Part shown: positions 37,118 through 47,993 of the stretch, one piece after another
Numbering within the stretch: the stretch's first letter is position 1
How the letters are laid out: the number at the start of each line of letters is the position of its first letter
Source: Pseudomonas furukawaii
GTDB taxonomy: Bacteria > Pseudomonadota > Gammaproteobacteria > Pseudomonadales > Pseudomonadaceae
Assembly: GCF_002355475.1 (NCBI RefSeq)
Contig: NZ_AP014862.1
Coordinates: 5,146,001-5,210,000 of the forward strand
Direction of reading: 5' to 3'
Length of the DNA: 64,000 nucleotides
Notes under the pieces: model-generated
Databases searched by the model: none
Seen by the model: the letters and a program-made list of their open reading frames with translations, nothing else
Told to the model about the DNA's origin: nothing
Program-made: the position numbers and the translations under genes

Positions 37118-38395
37118 ATGAGCGATGAGTTCAAGGACCCGCTCTGGCGCCAGGTGCTGTCCGGCGCGCAGATGCTCTTCGTGGCCTTCGGCGCCCTGGT
37201 GCTGATGCCGCTGATCACCGGCCTCGACCCCAACGTCGCACTGTTCACCGCCGGCCTCGGCACCCTGCTGTTCCAGCTGGTCACCGGCCGCCAGGTTCCG
37301 GTGTTCCTCGCGTCCAGCTTCGCCTTCATCACCCCCATCATCCTCGCCAAGGGCCAGTTCGGCCTGGCCGCGACCATGGGCGGCGTCGTGGCCGCGGGCT
37401 TCGTCTACACCTTCCTGGGGCTGGCGGTGAAGATCAAGGGCACCGGCTTCATCGACCGCCTGCTGCCGCCGGTGGTGATCGGCCCGGTGATCATCTCCAT
37501 CGGCCTGGCCATGGCCCCCATCGCCGCCAACATGGCCATGGGCAAGGCCGGCGACGGCACGGAGCTGATTCCCTACGCCACCGCCATGTGGATCTCCATG
37601 CCGGCGCTGCTGACCACCCTGGTCGTCGCCGTGTTCGGCAAGGGCATCTTCCGCCTGGTCCCGATCATCTCCGGTGTGCTGGTGGGCTTCGCCCTGTCGT
37701 TCTGGTTCGGCGTGGTGGACACCGCGAAGATCGCCGCCGCCCCCTGGCTGGAACTGCCGGCCTTCACCGCCCCCGAGTTCAACTGGCAGGCCATCCTCTT
37801 CATCGTTCCCGTGGCGCTGGCACCGGCCATCGAGCACATCGGTGGCGTCATCGCCGTAGGCAGCGTGACCGGCCGCAACTACCTGAAGCAGCCTGGCCTG
37901 CACCGCACCCTGCTGGGTGACGGCCTGGCCACTTCCGCCGCCGGCCTGTTCGGCGGCCCGCCGAACACCACCTATGCGGAAGTGACGGGCGCCGTGATGC
38001 TGACCAAGAACTACAACCCGAAGATCATGACCTGGGCGGCACTGTTCGCCATTGGCCTGGCCTTCATCGGCAAGTTCGGCGCCATCCTGCAGAGCATTCC
38101 GGTGCCGGTCATGGGCGGCATCCTCTGCCTGCTGTTCGGTTCCATCGCCGCCGTGGGCATGAACACCATGATCCGCCACCAGGTGGACCTGGCCGAAGCG
38201 CGCAACCTGGTGATCGTCTCCGTGACCCTGGTCTTCGGCATCGGCGGCATGCTCGTGGGCAGCGGCACCGGCCAGGATGACTTCGGCCTCAAGGGCATCG
38301 CCCTCTGCGCCATCGTCGCCATCGCCCTGAACCTGATCCTTCCCGGTCACCAGACCTGGAGGCACCAGCACCCGGACGACGCGCCGCATATCTGA
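37118..38395 (+). CDS. uraA: Uracil permease (NCS2 family)
   Basis: 425 residues, about 12-14 spans. Family motifs are SSFAFITP (the TM3 half-helix), AIEHIGGVIAVG (the substrate Glu) and GGPPNTTYAEVTGAV. Uracil:proton symporter feeding Upp, with which it forms an operon. A strong stem follows. Confidence 0.94.
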   Translation: MSDEFKDPLWRQVLSGAQMLFVAFGALVLMPLITGLDPNVALFTAGLGTLLFQLVTGRQVPVFLASSFAFITPIILAKGQFGLAATMGGVVAAGFVYTFLGLAVKIKGTGFIDRLLPPVVIGPVIISIGLAMAPIAANMAMGKAGDGTELIPYATAMWISMPALLTTLVVAVFGKGIFRLVPIISGVLVGFALSFWFGVVDTAKIAAAPWLELPAFTAPEFNWQAILFIVPVALAPAIEHIGGVIAVGSVTGRNYLKQPGLHRTLLGDGLATSAAGLFGGPPNTTYAEVTGAVMLTKNYNPKIMTWAALFAIGLAFIGKFGAILQSIPVPVMGGILCLLFGSIAAVGMNTMIRHQVDLAEARNLVIVSVTLVFGIGGMLVGSGTGQDDFGLKGIALCAIVAIALNLILPGHQTWRHQHPDDAPHI

Positions 38396-38408
38396 CGCCG
38401 CAGCGCCA

Positions 38409-38439
38409 GGAAGACGCCCCGCATCGCGGGGCGTCTTCC
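38409..38439 (+). terminator. Hairpin after uraA
   Basis: A 14-bp perfect stem (GGAAGACGCCCCGC and complement) around a 3-nt loop starts 13 nt past the stop. The 3' tail has few T residues (TATCC). Confidence 0.75.
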
Positions 38440-38493
38440 TATCCAGGGGCCGAGCGGCGCGGCTCGCGCAGGTGGTGGCTGAGCGACACCAGC

Positions 38494-39861
38494 CTACGAA
38501 GACATTTGCGCGGTACCGGGCACGTCATCCTGCCGGGCGTCCATCCCCCACTGCCGGAGCCGCTTCAGGCTCTCCCGATAGGGCGCCAGCCCCGCCCAGA
38601 GCAGCACCACCGAACTGGCCACCGCGAGGGTGGTGACGATCAGCAGCGACCAGCGCAGCGCCCGGTCATCGGCGAAGACGAAGTCGGTCACCAGGGCTAC
38701 CGCCGTGGGCCCGAGGCCCAAGCCGATCAGGGTGATGACGAAGAGGTAGATGGCGGACGCCTGGCCACGCATGGCGTTGGGCATGATCTCCTGGATCGCC
38801 GCCGGCGCCACGCCGAAGGGCATGCTCAGGAAGAACACCGTGGGCGCCATCAGCACCGTCACCCAGAAGGCGTCGTCCTGCAGCGGGAAGAGCACCACCA
38901 GCGGCAGGGCGCCGAGGGCGGCGAACAGGCCCACACGCATGTTGGCGTCGCTGCGCCCCCGCTTGGCCATCCAGTCCGCCAGGCGGCCGCCGAAGACGAT
39001 GCCGAGACAGCCGAACACCGCGACGATGCTGCCGTAGACCACGCCCACCTGGCCGGCATCCCAGCCGTAGGTGCGGATGTAGAACGTGGGAATCCAGGCG
39101 GCACTTCCGTAGCCGGCGAAGGCCAGCCCGGCGAAGCCGAAGTTGTGGCAGAGCACGGTACGGCGATTGCTGCGCAGGTAGCGCCCCACCTCGGACAGGG
39201 GCACCGCGACGCCGGCCCCGACGCCCCGCCGCTGGGGCTCTCGCACCGCCAGCATCAGCAGGGTGAAGAGCACGCCGGCCGCACCGAGGATGAGGAAGAT
39301 CAGTTGCCAGGGACGCACCTCGCCCAGCACGGGCAGGTGCAGATTGCCCTGGGCCGAGGCGAACTTGATCACCAGTCCGCCCAGCAGGAAGGCCAGGCCC
39401 GACCCCAGGTAGACGCCCATGGAATAGACGCTGATGGCCGTGGCGCGGCGCTCCTTGGGAAAGCTGTCGGCGATCAGCGAATAGGCCGCCGGCGAGAGCG
39501 CCGCCTCGCCGACGCCGACGCCGATGCGGCAGAGCAGGAACTGCCAGTAGAGCTTCGCCAGGCCGCAGGCGGCGGTGGCTGCGCTCCAGAACAGCACGCC
39601 GACGGCGATCAGGCCACGCCGGCTGCGGCTGTCGGCCAGGCGCCCAAGGGGAATTCCGCAAACGGTGTAGAACAGCGCGAAGGACAACCCCATCAGCAGG
39701 CTCATCTGGGTGTCGCTGATGACCAGGTCGCGGCGAATGGGCTCCACCAGCAGGTTGAGGATCTGCCGGTCGATGAAGGACAACACGTAGGCCACCATCA
39801 GGATGGCGACGGTGGTCCAGGCTCTCAGGCCCGAGGGATAGCCGTTGTTGTTGTTTTGCAT
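38494..39861 (-). CDS. MFS transporter (Spinster-like)
   Basis: 455 residues and 12 spans. Opening VLSFIDRQILNLLVEPIRRDL, the loop motif GRLADSRSRRGLIA and RIGVGVGEAALSPAAYS match the Spns/MFS_1 group found in many proteobacteria. Substrate unknown. Monocistronic; about 150 nt with nothing evident separates it from hemH. Confidence 0.9.
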   Translation of the reverse strand: MQNNNNGYPSGLRAWTTVAILMVAYVLSFIDRQILNLLVEPIRRDLVISDTQMSLLMGLSFALFYTVCGIPLGRLADSRSRRGLIAVGVLFWSAATAACGLAKLYWQFLLCRIGVGVGEAALSPAAYSLIADSFPKERRATAISVYSMGVYLGSGLAFLLGGLVIKFASAQGNLHLPVLGEVRPWQLIFLILGAAGVLFTLLMLAVREPQRRGVGAGVAVPLSEVGRYLRSNRRTVLCHNFGFAGLAFAGYGSAAWIPTFYIRTYGWDAGQVGVVYGSIVAVFGCLGIVFGGRLADWMAKRGRSDANMRVGLFAALGALPLVVLFPLQDDAFWVTVLMAPTVFFLSMPFGVAPAAIQEIMPNAMRGQASAIYLFVITLIGLGLGPTAVALVTDFVFADDRALRWSLLIVTTLAVASSVVLLWAGLAPYRESLKRLRQWGMDARQDDVPGTAQMSS

Positions 39862-40013
39862 GGGCTCTCCTCGGCGCCGCCTGTGCGGCGCACGACGGTT
39901 GAAGAAGAGCCCAGCTTAGGTGGCCATGGGCAAGCTGAATACCGGAACGGTCGTCATATAGGCACGCTGAATGCGCGCCATGCCCTTGGGCTGATGACCA
40001 CCGCCAGAGAACC

Positions 40014-41039
40014 TCAGAGCAGCCGAGACGCCTTTCCCGCCAGCGACGCCAGGGCGGACACCCACTGTGGATGAGTGTTCAGGCAAGGCACCAGCACCAG
40101 TTCATCGCCGCCGGCTGCGATGAACTGTTCGCGCCCACGATCCCCGATTTCCTCGAGGGTCTCGATGCAGTCGGCGACGAAGGCCGGGCACATCACCAGC
40201 AGCTTCTTCACGCCCTGGGCCGCCAGCTCGTCGAGGCGGCTCTCGGTATAGGGCTCGATCCATTTGGCACGGCCGAGGCGCGACTGGAAGGACACCGACC
40301 ATTGCTCCGGACGCAGCCCGGCGCGGGCCGCGAAGCCCTCGCTGGTGCGGTAGCACTGGGCGCGATAGCAGCGCTCGAGAACAGCTCCTTCCGCCTTCTG
40401 GCAGCAATCCGCGCCCTTCAGGCAGTGGCTGCCGCTGGGGTCGGTCTTGTGCAGGTGGCGCTCCGGCAAGCCGTGGTAACTCATCAGCAGGTGATCGAAG
40501 CCCTGCTCCAGGTAAGGACGCGCGCTGGCCGCCAGGGCGTCCAGGTACTCGGGCTGGCCATAGAAGGGATCGAGGACCTGCACCTGCAGCTTCAGGTCAC
40601 GGGCCGCCAGGGCGCGGCGCACTTCCTGCTCGGCCGTGGTGGTGGTGCTGTCGGCGAATTGCGGATAGAGCGGCGCCAGGGTCACCCGCTTGACGCCCTG
40701 GCGGGCCAGCTCCACCAGGGTGTCCTCGATGGCGGGCGCACCGTAGCGCATCGCCATGGCGACCGGCCCGTGGGGCCAGAGGGGGCGGACGGCGGACTCC
40801 AGCTGGCGGCTGAGCACCACCAGTGGCGAGCCCTCTGGCCACCAGATGGAGGCATAGGCGTGGGCCGAGGCCGCCGGACGCTTGATCAGGATCAGCGAGA
40901 CCAGCAACCGCCGCAGTGGCCAGGGCAGGTCGATCACATAGGGGTCCATGAGGAACTGGTTGAGGTAGGTCCGCACATCCTCCACACGGGTGGAGGCCGG
41001 GGACCCGAGGTTGACCAGCAGCAGAGCGTGATCCGTCAT
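40014..41039 (-). CDS. hemH: Ferrochelatase
   Basis: 341 residues. Opening LLLVNLGSP, catalytic His in [12 protein letters not shown] and the Glu-bearing [15 protein letters not shown] are HemH signatures. Inserts Fe2+ into protoporphyrin IX at the end of haem synthesis. The ATG at 41039 overlaps the stop of the TIGR01777 epimerase (TGATG), so it is translationally coupled. Its upstream promoter region also faces the light-regulon flavoprotein gene. The enzyme removes a potent photosensitiser, which fits that neighbourhood. Confidence 0.95.
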   Translation of the reverse strand: MTDHALLLVNLGSPASTRVEDVRTYLNQFLMDPYVIDLPWPLRRLLVSLILIKRPAASAHAYASIWWPEGSPLVVLSRQLESAVRPLWPHGPVAMAMRYGAPAIEDTLVELARQGVKRVTLAPLYPQFADSTTTTAEQEVRRALAARDLKLQVQVLDPFYGQPEYLDALAASARPYLEQGFDHLLMSYHGLPERHLHKTDPSGSHCLKGADCCQKAEGAVLERCYRAQCYRTSEGFAARAGLRPEQWSVSFQSRLGRAKWIEPYTESRLDELAAQGVKKLLVMCPAFVADCIETLEEIGDRGREQFIAAGGDELVLVPCLNTHPQWVSALASLAGKASRLL

Positions 41040-41947
41040 CAAACATCCTTAGGCTTCAGCAGATCGCCGAGCGCCATGTCCAGGTCGGTGAATGCAAAGG
41101 TGAATCCTGCCGCCCGCAGGCGGGCCGGCACCGCGCGCTGGCCGCCCAGCAACAGTTCGGCCAGCTCGCCCAGCAGCGGGCGCAGGACAAAGGCGGGGGC
41201 CGGCATGAACGCGGGCCGGCCCAGCGCGCGGCCGAGGCTGCGGGCGAAGTCGCGATTGCGAACCGGTTGCGGCGAGCACGCATTATAGGGACCGCGGGCG
41301 TCATCCCGCCGCAAGAGAAAATCCATCAGGGCGATCTGGTCCTCCAGGTGAATCCAGGGCATCCATTGCCGACCGTTGCCGAGCGGCCCGCCCAGGCCGA
41401 GCCTGAATGGCGGCAGCAGCCGCTTGAGGAAGCCGCCTTCCCGCGCCAGCACCAAACCGGTGCGCACCAGCACCACGCGGATGCCCAGGGCCTCGGCCCG
41501 TTGCGCCGTCTCCTCCCAGGCCACGCACAGCTGGCTGGCGAAGTCGTCGGTCACGGGCGGCGAATCCTCGGTGAGCTCCCGTTCCCCACCATCGCCATAC
41601 CAGCCTACCGCCGAGCCGCTGATCAGCACCTGCGGCTTCTGGTCGCGCTTTTCCAGCCACTCCAGCAACTGCTCCGTCAAGGTGATGCGGCTGCCCCACA
41701 GCTGGGCCTTGCGCTTGTTGCTCCAGGGCCGGTCAGCGATCGGCTCGCCGGCCAGGTTCACAATGGCGTCCAACGGCTCGTCGCCATAGTCGGAAAACTG
41801 ACTGATACCCCGTACCGAGCGACCGCAAAGGCTCGCGACGCTTTGCGGTCGTCGGCACAGGACGGTGAGCTGGTGACCCTCGCCGAGCCAGCGCCGGCAC
41901 AGCGCGCGGCCGATCAGCCCCGTACCGCCGGTCAGCAATATGTGCAT
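41039..41947 (-). CDS. TIGR01777 family sugar epimerase (YfcH-like)
   Basis: 302 residues. Rossmann start [44 protein letters not shown], and [10 protein letters not shown] are the defining TIGR01777 motifs. Substrate unknown. ATG at 41947 has GGAGG 5 nt upstream. Operon with hemH. The position matches PA4656. Confidence 0.93.
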   Translation of the reverse strand: MHILLTGGTGLIGRALCRRWLGEGHQLTVLCRRPQSVASLCGRSVRGISQFSDYGDEPLDAIVNLAGEPIADRPWSNKRKAQLWGSRITLTEQLLEWLEKRDQKPQVLISGSAVGWYGDGGERELTEDSPPVTDDFASQLCVAWEETAQRAEALGIRVVLVRTGLVLAREGGFLKRLLPPFRLGLGGPLGNGRQWMPWIHLEDQIALMDFLLRRDDARGPYNACSPQPVRNRDFARSLGRALGRPAFMPAPAFVLRPLLGELAELLLGGQRAVPARLRAAGFTFAFTDLDMALGDLLKPKDV

Positions 41948-42070
41948 GGCATCCTCCTCGCATGGCGACAAATGGAGATATCGCCCTAGTCTGGTTTATG
42001 ACGCCCCCACGTGCCCCGCTTTGGGCCACGCGACGTCAGACGTTCAGTACTTCGCGATTGGAACCGATCA

Positions 42071-42110
42071 GCCTGTACAGCGATGAAATGTTGTACAGGA
42101 ATTGTCTAAA
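42071..42110 (+). promoter_or_regulatory. Putative LitR-type operator pair in the hemH-side divergent promoter
   Basis: Two TGTACA copies, at 42074-42079 and 42092-42097, have an 18-bp period. The second sits in TTGTACAGG followed by TTGTCT, nearly the same string as before the YbgA gene. TTGTAC at 42091 could serve as a -35 hexamer, so bound MerR protein would block the promoter of the flavoprotein gene at 42145 and might also affect the divergent epimerase-hemH promoter. Confidence 0.6.
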
Positions 42111-42141
42111 GCGTAGCCTGAAGCCATAGGTAACGAGGTAG

Positions 42142-43346
<1,205 letters not shown>

Positions 43347-43362
43347 CCCCTTCCCCTCCAAA

Positions 43363-43423
43363 ACTTGTACAAGACAATTGACTTGTACAGGTTTGTCTCT
43401 ATGATCATCTAAAAGCTGTACAC
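43363..43423 (+). promoter_or_regulatory. Promoter of the photolyase operon with LitR/CarH-type repeats
   Basis: A -35 TTGACT (43378-43383), 16-bp spacer and -10 TATGAT (43400-43405) form a good sigma-70 promoter. ACTTGTACA occurs at 43363-43371 and 43381-43389, 18 bp apart, with AGCTGTACA at 43414-43422; all fit the pattern A-NN-T-NN-ACA that I recall for CarH half-sites. They flank and overlap the -35, as expected for a MerR-type dark-state repressor. The regulator is encoded in the same operon, so autoregulation is likely. Confidence 0.7.
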
Positions 43424-43462
43424 GAAACAAGAGTTGTATAACTCATGTCCAGGTAAGCATCC

Positions 43463-44431
43463 ATGTCCACGCCCTTCGATCTGTCACCGCGCCCCACATT
43501 GGGCATCAGCGCCTGCCTGCTGGGCGACCCCGTGCGCTTCAACGGGGGACACAAGGAATCACGGCTGTGCAGCCACGACCTGGCCCGGTACTTCGATTTC
43601 GTTCCTTTGTGCCCCGAAGTGGCCATCGGCCTCGGCATCCCCCGCGAGCCCATTCGCCTGGTGGGCGATCCGGACAGCCCGCGCGCAGTCGGCACGCGCC
43701 GCCCGGAGAACGACCACACCGATGCCCTGCTGGAGTTCGGCCGGACCAAGGCGAATCAACTGGATGGCATCAGCGGCTACATCTTCATGCAGAAATCCCC
43801 GTCCTGCGGGCTGGAGCGGGTCAAGGTCTATCAGGACAACGGCTACCCGGCGGAAGGTGGCGGACGCGGCCTCTTCGCGAAAGCATTCTGCGCCAGCCGG
43901 CCGGACCTGCCGGTTGAAGAGGACGGCCGCCTCAACGACCCGGTCTTGAGGGAAAACTTCCTCACCCGCGTCTATGCCTACGCGCAATGGCAAGCGCTAC
44001 GCCGCGAAGGTCTGAGCCACAAGGCCATCCTCGATTTCCACGCCCGCTACAAATACCAGCTGATGGCCAATGACCCGGTGCAGTACAAGGCCCTTGGCCG
44101 CCTGCTGGGCAGCATCGGCGAGCACCGGGTGGAGGACATCGCCCCGCGCTACTTCTCGGCGCTGATGGCCGCCCTGAAGAAATGCGCGACCCGTCGCACC
44201 CACAGCAACGTGCTGCAGCACCTGTGCGGGTACCTGAAGCGTCACCTCAGCCGCGACGAGAAGGCCGAACTGCTGCGCCTCATCGACCAGTACCGCAGCG
44301 GCATCATTCCGCTGGTAGTGCCCATCACCCTGCTCAAGCACCACTTCCACGGCCACCCGGATCGCTACATCGCGCAGCAGGCCTACCTGCAGCCGCATCC
44401 GGAAGAACTCAGCCTGCGCAACGCCCTCTAG
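43463..44431 (+). CDS. YbgA-like DUF523-DUF1722 protein
   Basis: 322 residues. The N-terminal DUF523 half has ISACLLGDPVRFNGGHK, LCPEVAIGLG and the Cys pair around KSPSCG; the C-terminal DUF1722 (YbgA) half has YKYQLMANDPVQYKALG and HLCGYLKRHLS. These fused proteins sit next to photolyase genes in many bacteria (ybgA-phr in E. coli). Biochemical role unknown. First gene of the nine-gene operon; AGGTAAG precedes the ATG. Confidence 0.92.
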   Translation: MSTPFDLSPRPTLGISACLLGDPVRFNGGHKESRLCSHDLARYFDFVPLCPEVAIGLGIPREPIRLVGDPDSPRAVGTRRPENDHTDALLEFGRTKANQLDGISGYIFMQKSPSCGLERVKVYQDNGYPAEGGGRGLFAKAFCASRPDLPVEEDGRLNDPVLRENFLTRVYAYAQWQALRREGLSHKAILDFHARYKYQLMANDPVQYKALGRLLGSIGEHRVEDIAPRYFSALMAALKKCATRRTHSNVLQHLCGYLKRHLSRDEKAELLRLIDQYRSGIIPLVVPITLLKHHFHGHPDRYIAQQAYLQPHPEELSLRNAL

Positions 44432-44433
44432 CC

Positions 44434-45363
44434 ATGGACGACACCCCGGACTCCCCGACGGACAACGACTACCAGGCCGCCCTGGCCCGGGGCCTGTTGC
44501 CGATCCGTGAAGTGGCGCGCCAGACCGGCGTGAACCCCGTGACCCTGCGGGCCTGGGAGCGCCGCTACGGGCTGGTGACGCCCCTGCGCACGACCAAGGG
44601 GCACCGCCTCTATACCCTGGAGGAAGTGGCTCGCATCCGTCACATCCTCACCTGGCTGGACCGGGGCGTCGCGGTGGGCCAGGTGAAGGGACTGCTGAAG
44701 GAACAGGTCCCCCAGGCGCCGTCAGAGTCCTCCCCGGCGTCCCCCTGGGAGGAACAACGCCAGCACCTGCTGGAAGCCGTCGGCAACCTGGCCGAGCGCC
44801 AGCTGGACGAGCGCTTCAATGCCGCCCTGGCGCTCTACCCGCCGCTGACCCTCTACCGGCAACTGCTGGGTCCCCTGCTCGCGGAACTGGAACAACGCTG
44901 GCACGGCCAGTTCGGCGGCCAGGTGGAACGGGTGTTCCTGCACTCCTGGCTGCGCACCAAGCTCGGCGCCCGGCTGTACCACCACAACCGACAGTTCAGC
45001 GGCGCCCCGGTGCTGATGGTCAACCTCTCCGACCTGCCCCTGGAGCCCGGACTCTGGCTGACGGCCTGGCTGGCCAGCAACGCCGGTTGTGTGGTGGACG
45101 TCTTCGACTGGCCGGTGCCGCCATCGGAACTGGCCGTGGCGGTCGCCCGCATCCGTCCCCGGGCCCTGCTGCTCTACTCCAGCCAGCCCTTCGCCGCCGG
45201 CCAGTTGCCCCGGTTGCTGACCGGCCATGCCTGCCCCTGCGTACTGGCCGGCCCCGCCGTCGCCATCCACCGGGCCGAACTCGAACCCGACGTCCTCCTG
45301 GCCGATGGTCCGCTGGACGCCCTGCAGAGCCTGACCGACCTGGGCCTGCTGCATCACCGATAA
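44434..45363 (+). CDS. MerR-family regulator, LitR/CarH-like without the B12-ligand motif
   Basis: 309 residues. N-terminal MerR HTH (LLPIREVARQTGVNPVTLRAWERRYGL, with the LRAWERRYG wing and TKGHRLYT) and a C-terminal region related to the cobalamin-binding half of CarH/LitR: a helical bundle with ERVFLHSWLRTKLG followed by a Rossmann-like domain. The DxHxxG cobalt-ligand motif is absent, which matches class II LitR as described in P. putida, where light sensing comes from separate LOV proteins. It starts 3 nt after the YbgA stop and precedes phr. Likely represses the TGTACA-marked promoters in the dark. Confidence 0.87.
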   Translation: MDDTPDSPTDNDYQAALARGLLPIREVARQTGVNPVTLRAWERRYGLVTPLRTTKGHRLYTLEEVARIRHILTWLDRGVAVGQVKGLLKEQVPQAPSESSPASPWEEQRQHLLEAVGNLAERQLDERFNAALALYPPLTLYRQLLGPLLAELEQRWHGQFGGQVERVFLHSWLRTKLGARLYHHNRQFSGAPVLMVNLSDLPLEPGLWLTAWLASNAGCVVDVFDWPVPPSELAVAVARIRPRALLLYSSQPFAAGQLPRLLTGHACPCVLAGPAVAIHRAELEPDVLLADGPLDALQSLTDLGLLHHR

Positions 45364-45373
45364 GGAACACGCC

Positions 45374-46804
45374 ATGCGCCAGCTCATCTGGTTCCGAACC
45401 GACCTGCGGGTACAGGACAACACCGCCCTGAACGCCGCCCTCGCCGCCGGCCCGACCCTCGCGCTGTTCCTGGTCAGCCCCGGCCAGTGGCAGGCCCACG
45501 ACGACGCCCCGGCCAAGGTGGACTTCTGGCTGCGCAACCTCGCCGAACTGGCCCGCGCCCTGCGCGCCCTCAACGTGCCCCTGCTGATCCGCAAGGCCGA
45601 TACCTGGAGCGACGCCCCGGCCGTGATCCGCGAGATCTGCCGGATCCACGACATCGGCACGGTGCAGGTGAACGAGGAGTACGGCATTCATGAAAGCGAG
45701 CGCGACCGGCAGGTCCGGGCATGCCTGGGCGCTGACGGCGTCGACCTGCGCAGTCACCTGGACCAGTTGTTCTTCCGCCCCGGCAGCCTGCTGACCCAGT
45801 CCGGCGGCTACTTCCAGGTCTACAGCCAGTTCCGCAAGGTCTGCTACCAGCGGCTGCACAGCGCCCTGCCCAGCTGCCTGCCGCTGCCAGGTCCCCAGCA
45901 GGACCTGGGCATCCCGAGCGACGTCCCGCCATGCACCGTCGACGGCTTCCCCGCACCGAGCGAGCAGCTCCGCCAGCTCTGGCCTGCCGGCGAGGCAGCG
46001 GCCCGGGAGCGCCTGGACGCCTTCGCCCTGGAAGCACTCTGGTGCTACGACGATCGACGCGACTTCCCCGCCCGTGCCGGCACCAGCCAGCTGTCGCCCT
46101 ACCTGGCCGCCGGCGTGATCTCGCCGCGCCAATGCCTGCATGCGGCCCTGGCCAATAACCAGGGGGAGTTCGACAGCGGCAACCCCGGCGCCGTCTGCTG
46201 GATCAACGAACTGCTCTGGCGGGAGTTCTACAAGCACATCCTCGTCGGCTACCCCCGGGTGTCGCGCCACCGCGCCTTCCGCCAGGAAACCGATGCCCTC
46301 GCCTGGCGTCGCGCCCCCGACGAGCTGGAGGCCTGGCAACAGGGCCGCACCGGCATCCCCATCGTCGATGCCGCCATGCGCCAGCTGCTGGCCACCGGCT
46401 GGATGCACAACCGGCTGCGCATGATCGTCGCCATGTTCCTCACCAAGAACCTGCTGATCGACTGGCGCGAAGGCGAGCGCTGGTTCATGCGCCACCTGAT
46501 CGACGGCGACCTGGCCGCGAACAATGGCGGCTGGCAATGGAGCGCCTCCACCGGAACCGACGCGGCCCCCTACTTCCGCATTTTCAATCCCATCAGCCAG
46601 TCGCAGAAATTCGACCCGGACGGCCACTTCCTGCGCCACTGGCTGCCGGAGCTGGCTCATCTGGACAAGCGGGACATCCACGACCCCTCCGCCCTCGGCG
46701 GGCTGTTCGGCGTGCCAGGTTATCCACAGCCCGTGGTCGATCTGTCCGCCAGCCGGGAACGCGCCCTGGCCGCGTTTCGTGACCTCGGGGGACGCACGGC
46801 ATGA
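45374..46804 (+). CDS. phrB: Deoxyribodipyrimidine photolyase
   Basis: 476 residues. Antenna-binding start IWFRTDLRVQDNTAL and FAD-binding C-terminal half with TSQLSPYLAAGVISPRQC, WINELLWREFYKHIL, ATGWMHNRLRMIVAMFL and WQWSASTGTDAAPYFRIFNP are class I CPD photolyase features. It splits UV-induced cyclobutane dimers using blue light. It lies 10 nt after the regulator and overlaps the next gene by ATGA. Confidence 0.95.
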   Translation: MRQLIWFRTDLRVQDNTALNAALAAGPTLALFLVSPGQWQAHDDAPAKVDFWLRNLAELARALRALNVPLLIRKADTWSDAPAVIREICRIHDIGTVQVNEEYGIHESERDRQVRACLGADGVDLRSHLDQLFFRPGSLLTQSGGYFQVYSQFRKVCYQRLHSALPSCLPLPGPQQDLGIPSDVPPCTVDGFPAPSEQLRQLWPAGEAAARERLDAFALEALWCYDDRRDFPARAGTSQLSPYLAAGVISPRQCLHAALANNQGEFDSGNPGAVCWINELLWREFYKHILVGYPRVSRHRAFRQETDALAWRRAPDELEAWQQGRTGIPIVDAAMRQLLATGWMHNRLRMIVAMFLTKNLLIDWREGERWFMRHLIDGDLAANNGGWQWSASTGTDAAPYFRIFNPISQSQKFDPDGHFLRHWLPELAHLDKRDIHDPSALGGLFGVPGYPQPVVDLSASRERALAAFRDLGGRTA

Positions 46805-47223
46805 ACGGCTTCCTCGACCACTTCGCCTCCCGCTTCGTCCACATCGACCGCGACAACCTGAGCCTGCTCGATGAGCTCTACCACGAGGACATCCTCTTCA
46901 CCGACCCGCTGCATCGGATCCGTGGGCTGAGCGCACTGCATCGCTACTTCCGCGCGATGTATGACCGGGTGGAAGACCTGCATTTCGACTTTCAGGGCCA
47001 GGACCTCGTGCGCGAAGGCGAAGGCTACCTGCGCTGGTGCATGAGCTACCGCCATCCGCGCCTGGCCGGTGGCCGGCCTGTCAGCGTGGAGGGGTGCTCC
47101 CACCTGCGCTGGGAACACAAGGTCCACTGGCACCGGGACTACTTCGATGCCGGCGCCCTGCTGTACGAACATGTACCAGTGCTGGGCGGCGCCATTGGCT
47201 GGCTGAAACGGAGGTTGGCATGA
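46801..47223 (+). CDS. NTF2/SnoaL-like protein of the photolyase operon
   Basis: 140 residues with a SnoaL-type fold: LYHEDILFTDPLHRIRGLSAL and EGCSHLRWEHKVHWHRDYFDAG. Such proteins recur in the SDR-flavoprotein-DUF1365-Cfa clusters linked to photo-oxidative stress. Both ends overlap neighbours by ATGA. Substrate unknown. Confidence 0.87.
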   Translation: MNGFLDHFASRFVHIDRDNLSLLDELYHEDILFTDPLHRIRGLSALHRYFRAMYDRVEDLHFDFQGQDLVREGEGYLRWCMSYRHPRLAGGRPVSVEGCSHLRWEHKVHWHRDYFDAGALLYEHVPVLGGAIGWLKRRLA

Positions 47224-47993
47224 GCGCGTCACGTCGCATCTGGCTCACCGGCGCCAGCAGCGGGCTGGGCCTGGCGCTGGCCCGCGAACTGCTCGCCGCC
47301 GGTCATCAGGTCGCCCTCAGCGCCCGCAGTTCCGGTCCGCTGCTGGAGTTGGCGGACCGCTGGCCAGGTCAGGTGCTGGTCGCCCCCGGCGACCTGACCG
47401 ATCCCCTTCAGGTGCGGGAGATCGGGGAGCGCATCGACCGCCACTGGAACGCGCTGGATACCGCCATCCTCAATGCCGGCACCTGCGAATACCTGGAAGC
47501 CGGGCGCTATGACGCGGCCCTGGTGGAGCGGGTGATCCGCACCAACCTGCTGGCCACCAGCCAATGCATCGAAGTGGCGCTGCCCTTGCTGCGCCGTGGA
47601 GTTCGTCCGCACCTGGTGGGCGTCGGCAGTTCGGTCACCTACCTGGCCCTGCCCCGGGCGGAAGCCTACGGCGCCTCGAAGGCGGCGCTGCGCTACCTGC
47701 TGGAGGCCTTGCGCATCGACCTGGCCCGCGAAGGCATCGACGTCACCCTGATCAGTCCCGGTTTCATCGACACCCCGCTGACACGCCGCAACGACTTCCC
47801 CATGCCCATGCGCTGGAGCGCGGAGCGGGCGGCCCGCCACATCCTCCGGCGGCTGCCCGCGCGCCCCCTGGAAATCGCCTTCCCCGGCCCCTTCATCGCC
47901 GGCCTGCTGCTGCTCGCCCACCTGCCGGGCCGCCTGCGCCTGGCCCTGGGCAAACGTCTCGCCCGTGACGACCGCCAGGAGTCCCGTCCATGA
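47220..47993 (+). CDS. Short-chain dehydrogenase/reductase
   Basis: 257 residues, classical SDR: cofactor motif TGASSGLGLA, LNAGTCEYL, catalytic Ser in VGSSVTY and YGASK for the Tyr-Lys pair. A C-terminal hydrophobic stretch (FIAGLLLLAHLPG) may touch the membrane. GGAGG precedes the ATG, which overlaps the NTF2 gene; the 3' end overlaps the flavoprotein gene. Substrate is unknown, possibly a lipid given the cluster. Confidence 0.92.
   Translation: MSASRRIWLTGASSGLGLALARELLAAGHQVALSARSSGPLLELADRWPGQVLVAPGDLTDPLQVREIGERIDRHWNALDTAILNAGTCEYLEAGRYDAALVERVIRTNLLATSQCIEVALPLLRRGVRPHLVGVGSSVTYLALPRAEAYGASKAALRYLLEALRIDLAREGIDVTLISPGFIDTPLTRRNDFPMPMRWSAERAARHILRRLPARPLEIAFPGPFIAGLLLLAHLPGRLRLALGKRLARDDRQESRP

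Noticed and set aside
36401-38389. A 662-codon frame antisense to upp and uraA
   Set aside because: Shadow frame of conserved genes; strongly biased Gly/His/Asp composition.
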